Assembly (NCBI GenBank): GCA_964534995.1
Contig: CAZHSC010000084.1
Coordinates: 1-14,477 of the forward strand
Length of the DNA stretch: 14,477 nt
Direction: 5' to 3'
Source of the DNA: JAJTFW01 sp964534995
Lineage (GTDB): Bacteria > Bacteroidota > Bacteroidia > AKYH767-A > OLB10
Both the position numbers and the translations under genes were made by a program. This document shows, one piece after another, positions 9,101-14,477 of this stretch. Under the pieces are notes generated by a model that saw only the letters and a program-made list of their open reading frames with translations, was not told the origin of the DNA and did no database searches. Each line of letters opens with the position of its first letter. Position 1 is the stretch's first letter.

Positions 9101-9643
9101 AAGTACCTCTATATTGCCGCTGATCCGCCCGGCAAGCTGCAGGTTGAGGCTCGAATTCACTACCGCGTCCTGATTACTACCAATGGTAAGCCCCCTCGAA
9201 ACGGAACCTGAGCGCGTCAGTCCTTCCAGTCCGAAAAGCGAAGCGCTTTTATCCGACATCTTTTCCGTATAAGGTGCGGTACCGGTTGACGCCGCCGGCC
9301 TTTCCAGCAATTTACGGTCACGTAAGAACAAAGGATTCTCAAAGGCGACAGGATAAACCCTGAAAGCGACGCGTAGTACGGCTGAATCAAGGCCCTCCGG
9401 TAAAGGCGGTTTAAAATAAAGTAGCGACCGGGAATACTGCACTGAATAATAATGCGAAGGAACTAAGGTATCCCCGCTATACACCTCCACGCTTCCCGGA
9501 ATAATACTCAGCGAATCCAGTTGAATGGTATCGGAGGAGGGTACCACAAAACGCACGCGCGCATTGTTCAGGTCCTGGGCATACAGGCTGAACGACAGGC
9601 AGAAGCAGGCTGCCATTAAAACGTAAAATACTTTTTTATCCAA
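6146..9643 (-). CDS. Large outer-membrane beta-barrel protein of a conserved Bacteroidota family
   Basis: 1,165 residues. The signal peptide is MDKKVFYVLMAACFCLSFSL plus YAQ (cleavage near 23). An N-terminal domain (about 24-110) precedes a well-conserved block at 140-240 (RSGSVSRGLTIGSNQDAVVN, AAITDENIPVQAEGNTQQLQ, KLIAGDYDV). Another lies at 308-354 (VFIDGLLLERGQDRDYIIDY). The rest is alternating beta-strand sequence ending in a terminal Phe (RAYF), as in barrels handled by the BAM machinery. Residues 849-860 (DYNSDGIPQLNE, 7064-7099) match an EF-hand calcium loop. The GNTQQLQEFDKVFIQL style recalls the plug-like part of very large Bacteroidota barrels such as SprA, but this is much shorter and I do not assign that identity. 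The start codon is TTG at 9641-9643. An in-frame TAA lies nine codons upstream with no ATG between, and the next ATG (codon 10) would remove the KK of the signal peptide. Confidence 0.88.
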   Translation of the reverse strand: MDKKVFYVLMAACFCLSFSLYAQDLNNARVRFVVPSSDTIQLDSLSIIPGSVEVYSGDTLVPSHYYSVQYSRSLLYFKPPLPEGLDSAVLRVAFRVYPVAFENPLFLRDRKLLERPAASTGTAPYTEKMSDKSASLFGLEGLTRSGSVSRGLTIGSNQDAVVNSSLNLQLAGRISGNIEVLAAITDENIPVQAEGNTQQLQEFDKVFIQLSNDKHKLIAGDYDVRNPEGYFMRYFKKAQGGLYSYSEQLSRKNASPLTLAAGLGAAVSRGKFARNVINGIESNQGPYRLRGAENELFIIVMSNSERVFIDGLLLERGQDRDYIIDYNTAEITFTTRRLINKDMRITVEFQYADRNYARTLLTGFASVKDSRFRAGINLYSEQDSKNQPLQQDLSPADKAILARAGDDLSGAFKTSGDSVAFNVNEILYARIDTTVSAVLYPSVYVYSTSPDSAFYRVSFSNVGQGRGNYIAVDGLANGRVYRWVVPVNGIPQGAYEPKVLLISPKQRQMASAFAAYSINAGTSVGVELAVSKDDVNRFATKDKANDDGLAARLTFNHQRPLNNAKPEGWIMSGQLQTEVNDEYFRPVEVYRAVEFVRDWNTATLDPFDREWLSNVQLGLRNSNSGDIRYQLKSLLRGNTYRGLMHALNGFLQQEKWTLRWDASLLSTSGKGIESSFLRHKDEITRSIGSWIPGIRFEQERNALKMAGSDSLAPNAFHFRIAEVFFSRPDSVKLFMKASFSKREDDAVRGRDFKLSTSADMASFNIAWNKSQRQKVSFIMNYRKLRILDTLITSIIPGESATGRLDYSLNAGKGLLSLNTFYEGGTGREPKRLYSYIEVAPGTGTYSWNDYNSDGIPQLNEFEVAVFQDQASYIRIFSNTDEYVKVFFNQFNAVININPAVKFTGGDKPFFSRFSLLSSFRFDNKLTGSAGDIDNWNPVPGIIPDTVLISTQSSGRHTLFFDRSSSKFAADISWQEQRIRQLLANGIDTRNTNGLSTTLRWNITPWFGWQQKMEVSRKLSEVEAFASRNFSIAAKESDSKLNFQPGSIYRVTLSYRYKVKTNEYSESSAEEATVSDAGMEWRYNSVKKGLLTARVNLVNITYNAESNTSLAFEMLEGLKKGTNLTWGVSIQRNLGSSLQLSINYEGRKPAGINTIHTGGAQVRAYF

Positions 9644-9651
9644 TAGCGCTT

Positions 9652-9659
9652 TAAAAATA
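9652..9659 (-). promoter_or_regulatory. Candidate -7 element for the beta-barrel gene
   Basis: On the minus strand this reads TATTTTTA, one mismatch from TAnnTTTG, with a TTAG about 19 bases upstream in place of TTTG. It lies eight bases before the TTG start, so the transcript would have almost no leader. Weak evidence. Confidence 0.25.
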
Positions 9660-9710
9660 CAGAGGATTTACCATCATACTAACGCTTTATATTTATTTTA
9701 CGTCTTTTCC

Positions 9711-9742
9711 TTGTGTATATTTCACCAGCTGTTTTACATTCG
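9711..9742 (+). promoter_or_regulatory. Candidate promoter of exodeoxyribonuclease III
   Basis: TTG at 9711-9713, a 21-base spacer and TACATTCG at 9735-9742 (one mismatch from TAnnTTTG). The spacing falls in the range described for flavobacterial promoters. Transcription would begin only a few bases before the ATG at 9754. Confidence 0.35.
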
Positions 9743-9753
9743 TACATCAGAAT

Positions 9754-10527
9754 ATGGCAAAGAGAAAAATAATTACTTACAATGTAAACGGTATCCGCGC
9801 CGCGCTCAACAAAGGATGGATGGAATGGTTAAAGAGTATACAACCTGATATCATTTTACTGCAGGAAATAAAAGCGGAGCCGGGCCAGCTTGACCTGCCG
9901 GTATTTGAAAATGACGGGTATTTCAACTACTGGCACCCCGCGCAAAAGAAAGGCTACAGCGGGGTGGCCATCTTCAGCAAACAGGAACCCGACCATATTG
10001 AAATCGGTTCCGGAAACGCGGAGGTGGATAAAGAAGGGCGGATCATACGTGCCGATTATGGTAATGTATCCGTAATGAGTGTATATGTGCCATCCGGATC
10101 CAGCGGCGACCACAGACAGGATTATAAAATGAAATGGCTGGCATGGTTTGATGACTATATTAAAAAACTGAAGAAAAAAAGAAGTCATCTCATCATTGGC
10201 GGCGACATCAATATCTGCCACCGTCCGATAGATATTCACAATCCTGTCAGCAACGCGAAATCATCGGGCTTTCTTCCGGAAGAAAGGGAGTGGATGGAAC
10301 AATTTATGAATAGTGGTTTTATTGACACCTTCCGTTTTTTTAACCAGGAACCGCACCAATACACCTGGTGGAGTTTCAGGGCCAATGCGCGGGCTAAAAA
10401 TTTAGGCTGGCGAATTGACTACCTGATGGCTACCAAAAACCTGGAAAAAAACCTGCAGCGTTGCGTGATTCTTCCCGAAGCGAAACATTCCGACCATTGC
10501 CCTGTTTTGCTGGAGTTGGATTTATAG
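9754..10527 (+). CDS. xth: Exodeoxyribonuclease III (AP endonuclease family)
   Basis: 257 residues, normal length for the family. It cuts DNA at abasic sites and degrades one strand from 3' ends in base-excision repair, in the cytoplasm with Mg2+. Expected active-site residues are visible: Asn10 in YNVNGIRA, Glu38 in LLQEIKA (metal ligand), Tyr111 in SVYVPSG, Asp151 and Asn153 in GGDINICH, Asp222 in WRIDYLMA, and the Asp247-His248 pair in KHSDHCPV. The ATG start sits directly before the conserved first strand. It is divergent from the beta-barrel gene (110 bp between starts) and convergent with the lipoprotein gene. The 56-bp gap to that gene holds only an AT-only inverted repeat (ATAAAATT 10536-10543 and AATTTTAT 10559-10566). 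Nothing unusual was seen. Confidence 0.97.
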   Translation: MAKRKIITYNVNGIRAALNKGWMEWLKSIQPDIILLQEIKAEPGQLDLPVFENDGYFNYWHPAQKKGYSGVAIFSKQEPDHIEIGSGNAEVDKEGRIIRADYGNVSVMSVYVPSGSSGDHRQDYKMKWLAWFDDYIKKLKKKRSHLIIGGDINICHRPIDIHNPVSNAKSSGFLPEEREWMEQFMNSGFIDTFRFFNQEPHQYTWWSFRANARAKNLGWRIDYLMATKNLEKNLQRCVILPEAKHSDHCPVLLELDL

Positions 10528-10583
10528 ATTAGTTTATAAAATTTATTTACCGGCCAGGAATTTTATCAAGGGGCACGATGGGC

Positions 10584-11066
10584 TCAATCAGCTCTGATAT
10601 ACACTTCATCATCTTTGCTGTAAAAAAAGCTGAGATTCATGTTCTTTTCAAAAAATGCTTTCAACTCGGCGGAAGTTTCAAATTTCTCTTTGATATTATC
10701 CGTAACAGGCGACAATGTAAGTTTAGCACCGCTGCCGGAAATATCCATTTTATAAAAGTAAAAAGTCTGAGTACTGTTTTGTTCTTCCCAAACATTTAAG
10801 AAACGATTGGTGCCAATTACCGACATAAATGCCAGATATACGGTTACATCCCCGTCCCCCCGTGGTTTTTTCTCGATTTTATAGGTTGAATCATCCTTTT
10901 TCGAAACTATATAATCATAGTCGCTCGAACTTTTAGATTCCCATTTCCCCAATAGCTTTTCTTCGATTTTTGTTTTGCCGTCATCAATGGGTACTTCAGC
11001 GCCATAAGGGCAACCCATAAAAACAAAACTTAAAAGCAATAACACGAAGGGTAAAATCTTTTTCAT
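10584..11066 (-). CDS. Small uncharacterised lipoprotein
   Basis: 160 residues from the ATG at 11064-11066. The N-terminus MKKILPFVLLLLSFVFMGCP is a lipoprotein signal with the modified Cys at 19. The lipobox FMGC is looser than the usual L-A/S-G-C, as is common in Bacteroidota. The mature part has KLLGKWESKSSSDYDYIVSK near 38-57, then DVTVYLAFMSVIG, FLNVWEEQ and LTLSPVTDNIKEKF. This resembles small lipocalin-like or surface lipoproteins seen in many Bacteroidota without known function. The frame stays open to 11126, but the upstream extension lacks a start-site context and would bury the signal peptide. A TAnnTTTG element lies 17 bases upstream of the chosen ATG and supports it. Confidence 0.88.
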   Translation of the reverse strand: MKKILPFVLLLLSFVFMGCPYGAEVPIDDGKTKIEEKLLGKWESKSSSDYDYIVSKKDDSTYKIEKKPRGDGDVTVYLAFMSVIGTNRFLNVWEEQNSTQTFYFYKMDISGSGAKLTLSPVTDNIKEKFETSAELKAFFEKNMNLSFFYSKDDEVYIRAD

Positions 11067-11083
11067 AACATCCAGGTTTAAAA

Positions 11084-11091
11084 CAAAGATA
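11084..11091 (-). promoter_or_regulatory. TAnnTTTG -7 element of the lipoprotein gene
   Basis: On the minus strand this reads TATCTTTG, an exact match to the Bacteroidota -7 consensus, 17 bases before the ATG. I see no TTG at 17-23 bases further upstream, so the -33 part is weak. Confidence 0.5.
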
Positions 11092-11303
11092 ATCTCTTTC
11101 CTGAATACGGCATTTCCCGGCGGCAAATTTTATCAGGCCCCTGACCTTTGCAGGCTGCCGGCTGGAGCAAAGCAGCAATACGGCCGCTCCGGGCTGTGAT
11201 TTCCCCTGATTAAGAACTCTCCCTTCCTTGCTAAAGCTCCATAAACAAGGTTTTCATGAACCAGGCTATGATTGCCGGAAAATTACATTCAGAAAGACGG
11301 AGG

Positions 11304-11337
11304 TTGTACCGACTTACCATTCCAAACATTAGATTTG
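11304..11337 (+). promoter_or_regulatory. Promoter of the polysaccharide flippase gene
   Basis: TTG at 11304-11306, a 23-base spacer and an exact TAGATTTG at 11330-11337. It lies inside the longest open frame but 26 bases before the GTG at 11364. This is one reason for choosing that GTG as the start. Confidence 0.5.
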
Positions 11338-11363
11338 CTGAAAATAACACCAAGGCTACCTTC

Positions 11364-12836
11364 GTGAGCCAGATACGGGCCCTGGCGGGGCAAACAGCCA
11401 TTTATGGATTAAGCAGTATTGTCGGAAGGCTTCTCAATTACCTGCTTGTCCCACTTTACACACGTATATTCGCCCCTGCCGATTATGGGGTGGTTTCGGA
11501 ATTTTATGCCTATATCACTTTTCTGATGGTATTATATGCAATGGGTATGGAAACTGCTTTCTTCCACTTTGTAAGTAAGAAGGCAAAGCACGAAAATGTG
11601 TATGGGAATGCCCAGTTAACGCTATTCATCACCACAGGTATCTTTACCACTTTACTGCTGTTGTTCGCGGAACCTATTGCCGCGGATCTGGGGCATCCGG
11701 AACACCCGGAATACATCCGTTGGTTTGCTTTGATTCTTGCATTTGACACCCTCTCCACATTGCCATTCGCCCGCCTGCGGCAGCAAAACAAAGCGTTGCG
11801 CTTTGCATTAATAAAGCTCTGCGGGATCTTCATAAATATCGGGCTTAATCTTTTCCTTTTACTGGTGCTACCCGGCATAAACGGAAGCGCCCTGGATCCT
11901 ACTACCGGTGTGGGCTATGTCTTTTTATCAAACCTTGCTGCCAGCGGAATCACCCTGCTGTTGCTCCTGCCGCAAATGCGCAGTGAAAACAGGGGATATC
12001 AATGGTCCCTGATTAGGCAAATGCTCCTCTACGGCCTTCCTCTGCTTGTAGCCGGATTTGCCGGAATGATTAATGAAACCCTTGACCGGGCAATATTAAA
12101 ATACCTCATCGCTGATCCCTCTGTCGCCATGGAGCAACTGGGAATTTACAGTGCCTGTTACAAGCTCAGTATCCTCATGACCCTTTTCGTTCAAACCTTC
12201 CGGTATGCTGCAGAACCTTTCTATTTCAGTCAGCAGCACAAGGAACACAGTCGTGTATTATTTGCCCGTGTGATGAATTACTTCGTGTTGGCAGCATGTA
12301 TTATTTTTTTAGGGGTAATGTTTTATATGGACATCATCAAAATATTTATTGGTGAAAAATTCCATGAAGGCTTACATGTGGTTCCCATTCTGCTGGCGGC
12401 AAACCTCTTTTTGGGTATTTATCTGAATATAGGCATATGGTATAAACTGAGCGGGAAAACCGCTTATGGTGCCTGGCTTTCATTGCTGGGTGCAGTGATA
12501 ACGATTGTATTTAATGTCTGGTTAATCCCTGTGATGGGATATACGGGAGCGGCCTGGGCCACTTTCATCTGTTATACGGTGATGCTGTTTTTATCTTATC
12601 TGAAAGGACAACAGATATATCCCGTACCTTATGAAACCGGAAAATTATTCATCATGCTGGGAAGCGCCGCCCTACTATGGCAGCTTTTCGAAGTTGGAAG
12701 AAAAACAATTACGCTGAGTCCATCCTTATGGTGGGCCCTATCCGCTGTCCTGTTGATCGCGTATTTTGGCAGTATGTGGAAATTTCTTGGAGGCATTCAC
12801 AAGCTTCCTTTACTGTACGGGAAGAATAAGTCCTGA
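11364..12836 (+). CDS. Polysaccharide/O-antigen flippase-type membrane protein (MATE-like, Wzx class)
   Basis: 490 residues from GTG 11364, almost entirely transmembrane helices. The N-terminus SQIRALAGQTAIYGLSSIVG followed by RLLNYLLVPLYTRIF is characteristic of Bacteroidota polysaccharide-biosynthesis flippases, which move lipid-linked sugar units across the inner membrane. The C-terminal half (NLFLGIYLNIGIWYKLSGKT, then GAVITIVFNVWLIPVMGYTG and AAWATF) matches the polysaccharide-synthesis C-terminal domain. The frame also has an ATG at 11256, adding 36 residues rich in R, K and N that do not look like family sequence. A promoter at 11304-11337 lies within that extension, so I prefer the GTG. 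There are no glycosyltransferase neighbours, so the substrate cannot be inferred. The stop is 35 bp before thioredoxin. Confidence 0.88.
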   Translation: MSQIRALAGQTAIYGLSSIVGRLLNYLLVPLYTRIFAPADYGVVSEFYAYITFLMVLYAMGMETAFFHFVSKKAKHENVYGNAQLTLFITTGIFTTLLLLFAEPIAADLGHPEHPEYIRWFALILAFDTLSTLPFARLRQQNKALRFALIKLCGIFINIGLNLFLLLVLPGINGSALDPTTGVGYVFLSNLAASGITLLLLLPQMRSENRGYQWSLIRQMLLYGLPLLVAGFAGMINETLDRAILKYLIADPSVAMEQLGIYSACYKLSILMTLFVQTFRYAAEPFYFSQQHKEHSRVLFARVMNYFVLAACIIFLGVMFYMDIIKIFIGEKFHEGLHVVPILLAANLFLGIYLNIGIWYKLSGKTAYGAWLSLLGAVITIVFNVWLIPVMGYTGAAWATFICYTVMLFLSYLKGQQIYPVPYETGKLFIMLGSAALLWQLFEVGRKTITLSPSLWWALSAVLLIAYFGSMWKFLGGIHKLPLLYGKNKS

Positions 12837-12859
12837 ACCACAGGCAGGGGTTTTCATGG

Positions 12860-12867
12860 TATATTTG
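12860..12867 (+). promoter_or_regulatory. TAnnTTTG -7 element of thioredoxin, leaderless arrangement
   Basis: TATATTTG is an exact -7 consensus that ends only four bases before the ATG at 12872. If used, transcription would start at or next to the A of the ATG. No TTG lies at 17-23 bases upstream; the nearest similar triplet is CTG. Confidence 0.45.
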
Positions 12868-12871
12868 CCAT

Positions 12872-13195
12872 ATGGAATATGGTATTGCGGGATTGGATGA
12901 AGCAGGTTTTAAAAACCTCCTGAATGGAAACACACCTATTCTGGTAGATTTTTATGCCACCTGGTGTGAGCCCTGTACTTATCTTGACGAGATTCTCGGT
13001 GAATTGGAAAAGAGACTGGACAAAAGGGCAAGGATTATAAAGTTAGACATAGACGAACAGGGAGAACTCGCGAGAAGTTTTCACATTATGAGCGTCCCTA
13101 CCCTTATGTTATTCAAAGATGGAGAACTTAAATGGAGAATGGCGGGATTTAAACTGGTTCACGAACTGGAAGAGGACATAAAAAAATTTATGTAG
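12872..13195 (+). CDS. trxA: Thioredoxin
   Basis: 107 residues, a single thioredoxin fold, cytoplasmic (no signal peptide). It reduces protein disulfides through the active site W-C-E-P-C (residues 31-35, in VDFYATWCEPC). The cis-proline is Pro76 in SVPT, followed by the usual LMLFKDGE strand. Family members usually have Gly between Cys and Pro; Glu here could shift the redox potential or partner choice, but CEPC variants do occur in Bacteroidota. The ATG fits the first strand of the fold. It follows the flippase gene by 35 bp but appears to have its own promoter, and it is convergent with mnmD. The symbol is by family; the organism may have other thioredoxins. Confidence 0.93.
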   Translation: MEYGIAGLDEAGFKNLLNGNTPILVDFYATWCEPCTYLDEILGELEKRLDKRARIIKLDIDEQGELARSFHIMSVPTLMLFKDGELKWRMAGFKLVHELEEDIKKFM

Positions 13196-13208
13196 TCCTG
13201 TTTTTTAT

Positions 13209-13223
13209 ACCCGGCTTCCGGGT
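13209..13223. terminator. Hairpin between convergent thioredoxin and mnmD genes
   Basis: ACCCGG-CTT-CCGGGT is a perfect 6-bp GC-rich stem in the 48-bp gap between the two stop codons. A T6 run lies on its left side, but neither strand has a T-run directly after the stem, so it is not a classical intrinsic terminator. A perfect 12-bp palindrome TACAAATTTGTA follows at 13231-13242. Confidence 0.4.
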
Positions 13224-13243
13224 TCATAAATACAAATTTGTAA

Positions 13244-13912
13244 TTATTTACGGGTAGCCCTGAGCGTTATCCTTCCCGAATCCTTTTGTTTCAGCAGTTC
13301 CACAGTAAATCCTGCCGATTTCAGGGCGCGCTGAACCCGGGTATCTGAAAACGGACATATCAGCATTCCAACCGGCGCCATGGTATCATGAATCCGGTAA
13401 AAAGCTTCTTTTGTCCAAAGTTCCGGTTGAACCGAAGGTGCAAAAGCGTCATAATACACCAGGTGATAACGGTAAGGGTGATCTGAAAATTCCAGGATAT
13501 CCGAAAATCGCTTTTCCAGTACAAAGGTATCCGTTACTTCGGCGGCTACGTTATAGGGAATGTCATGCATACGACGGAACAATACTTCATCTTCGGGAAA
13601 ACCACTTGCGACAGCGAAACCGAGGCTGTTAAGCAAGTCGGGGGATATGGGAAATAATTCAATAGCCGTATACCATATTTCCATTTGGTGCTTTCTGGCT
13701 TCCTGTAAAGTAAGTAAGGCGTTAAGGCCGGTTCCAAAACCCGCTTCCAGAACATTAAGCTTTAATCCAAAACGGACAAAGGCTTCTTTAAGACCGGATT
13801 CAATAAAATGATGACGGGCTTCGGTGAGGGCCCCATGCCGGGAATGATAGCTGTCATTGAGATTCGCATCAAAAATAGTGGCGGACCCATCATTTGTAAT
13901 TAACTTCTCCAT
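13244..13912 (-). CDS. mnmD: tRNA 5-methylaminomethyl-2-thiouridine methyltransferase, stand-alone MnmD type
   Basis: 222 residues from the ATG at 13910-13912. The family methylates aminomethyl-uridine at the wobble position of certain tRNAs using S-adenosylmethionine; in E. coli it is the N-terminal half of bifunctional MnmC. Seen here: a substrate-site region near 16-36 (NDSYHSRHGALTEARHHF), SAM-binding motif I at 54-65 (VLEAGFGTGLNA), and the catalytic DAFAPSVQPELW at 155-166 with Asp155. The oxidoreductase half of MnmC is absent, as in other stand-alone enzymes. The C-terminus (GFTVELLKQKDSGRITLRAT) lacks the usual glycine-rich G-x-x-GKREM signature. The frame extends seven codons upstream to a TTG, but the ATG matches the family's start. 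Confidence 0.9.
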   Translation of the reverse strand: MEKLITNDGSATIFDANLNDSYHSRHGALTEARHHFIESGLKEAFVRFGLKLNVLEAGFGTGLNALLTLQEARKHQMEIWYTAIELFPISPDLLNSLGFAVASGFPEDEVLFRRMHDIPYNVAAEVTDTFVLEKRFSDILEFSDHPYRYHLVYYDAFAPSVQPELWTKEAFYRIHDTMAPVGMLICPFSDTRVQRALKSAGFTVELLKQKDSGRITLRATRK

Positions 13913-13935
13913 TGTAAAAAAGAGTTTATACAATT

Positions 13936-13943
13936 CAAAAATA
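13936..13943 (-). promoter_or_regulatory. TAnnTTTG -7 element of mnmD
   Basis: On the minus strand this reads TATTTTTG, an exact consensus, 23 bases before the ATG of mnmD. The upstream -33 position has CTG in place of TTG, about 22 bases away. Confidence 0.45.
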
Positions 13944-14170
13944 CTGTTTATTAATAAATTTCATTCAGGAATATTGGCATTGGAATAATTCAGGAAGGAA
14001 ATCATCCGGTTTTTTTCAATTTGCTATCATGGAATGGAATTCACATGTATTTCAATGCAAATGGTATATAGGATTTAAAAGGAGAAGTTTTAGCTAATCC
14101 GAAAAGGTATAAAAAATAGAAGGACAAGTATTGGACATAAGAGAAGGGCTGCCTGTGAAGATTTTAGGGA
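13944..14170. other. Non-coding spacer, nothing recognised
   Basis: AT-rich sequence with frequent stops in all frames. The longest ATG frame with a start is a 22-codon one at 14029-14097, with no sign of being real. I see no RNA-gene structure here. Confidence 0.5.
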
Positions 14171-14190
14171 TTAAAATTGCAAAATTTTAA
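14171..14190. repeat. Perfect AT inverted repeat
   Basis: TTAAAATT-GCAA-AATTTTAA is a 20-bp perfect hairpin with 8-bp arms and a GCAA tetraloop. It lies beyond the terminator for leftward transcripts and could be a weak second stop, or chance in AT-rich DNA. Confidence 0.35.
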
Positions 14191-14206
14191 CACACATTGT
14201 TTAATG

Positions 14207-14456
14207 TCAATATGTTAAAAAAGACCCGCGGGGTCTTAAACCTCGCGGGTTCAGGATTTCAGAATCACGTATTAATACGCCTGAACTAACCTGCATCGCT
14301 ATCAGGTGTGTTCCTGCATTTTCAGTTTCAATAAAACCGGATAATAAAAGGACTCCTTTCCATTCGACCCCACTATTTCCAGGGCCGGACAGGTAATTTC
14401 CCTTCAGCTACATTAAAATATAAAGGGGAAGATACAGTTGCATCCTCCCCATTTCA
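14207..14456 (-). pseudogene. Possible decayed 3' end of an unknown gene
   Basis: Two protein-like stretches lie end to end in different minus-strand frames. One, right of about 14400, reads NGEDATVSSPLYFNVAEG. The other, from 14407 down to a TGA at 14207-14209, has 66 codons without a stop, including GVEWKGVLLLSGFIETENAG and THLIAMQVSSGVLIRDSEIL. Joining them takes a single frame change near 14398-14404, and both have stops just upstream (TGA about 14455, TAG 14408-14410). There is no start codon context, and the second frame runs through the terminator hairpin. I do not recognise the family, and it may be chance. Confidence 0.25.
14217..14250 (-). terminator. Strong intrinsic terminator for leftward transcription
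   Basis: Arms ACCCGCGGGG (14224-14233) and CCTCGCGGGT (14241-14250) form a 10-bp stem with one G-U pair and the 7-base loop TCTTAAA. On the minus strand the stem is followed by C and then TTTTTT (14217-14222), the standard intrinsic-terminator layout. It implies a leftward gene entering from beyond the right edge or from the decayed frame here. The core CCTCGCGGGT also resembles a palindrome that recurs in intergenic regions of Bacteroidota genomes. Confidence 0.65.
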
Positions 14457-14477
14457 ATAGGATTGACCGACCAGGGC

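Noticed and set aside
14029..14097. 22-codon open frame beginning MEWNSHVF
   Set aside because: It is short, has no ribosome-binding context, no family resemblance, and is expected by chance in AT-rich DNA.

Overview
The window looks like chromosomal DNA of a member of the Bacteroidota, probably of the Chitinophagales/Sphingobacteriales type. The reasons are a giant SprB-repeat surface adhesin, a large outer-membrane beta-barrel of a Bacteroidota-typical kind, Bacteroidota-like proteins in every other gene, and several genes preceded by the phylum's TAnnTTTG -7 promoter element. I found no mobile elements, tRNA or rRNA genes, or CRISPR arrays.

Layout. Positions 1 to about 4.65 kb, minus strand: a secreted multidomain adhesin whose C-terminus lies beyond the left edge. 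It is split into two reading frames. The signal peptide and N-terminal domain are in one frame, and about 1,366 codons of SprB, lamin-tail-like and TIG modules are in another, with the switch at about 4094-4104. About 4.65-5.19 kb: a gene-poor spacer. 5190-6107, plus: a membrane-anchored coiled-coil protein of unknown function. 6146-9643, minus: a 1,165-residue outer-membrane beta-barrel protein that appears to start with TTG. 9754-10527, plus: exodeoxyribonuclease III. 10584-11066, minus: a small uncharacterised lipoprotein. 11364-12836, plus: a polysaccharide flippase-type membrane protein, probably starting at an internal GTG. 12872-13195, plus: a thioredoxin, probably leaderless. 13244-13912, minus: a stand-alone MnmD-type tRNA methyltransferase. 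From 13913 to the right edge: non-coding DNA with a promoter, an AT palindrome, a strong GC hairpin acting as a terminator for the minus strand, and what may be a decayed gene end.

How the genes relate. Neighbours are mostly divergent or convergent single genes, so there is little operon structure. Only the flippase and thioredoxin genes run together, and thioredoxin seems to have its own promoter. The adhesin, the beta-barrel, the lipoprotein and the flippase concern the cell envelope. Exonuclease III, thioredoxin and MnmD are housekeeping genes. The most interesting features are the structure of the adhesin (a strict 75-codon repeat period, with lamin-tail-like domains nested inside individual SprB repeats) and its apparent frame break. 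I see no clear sign of a new multi-gene system.
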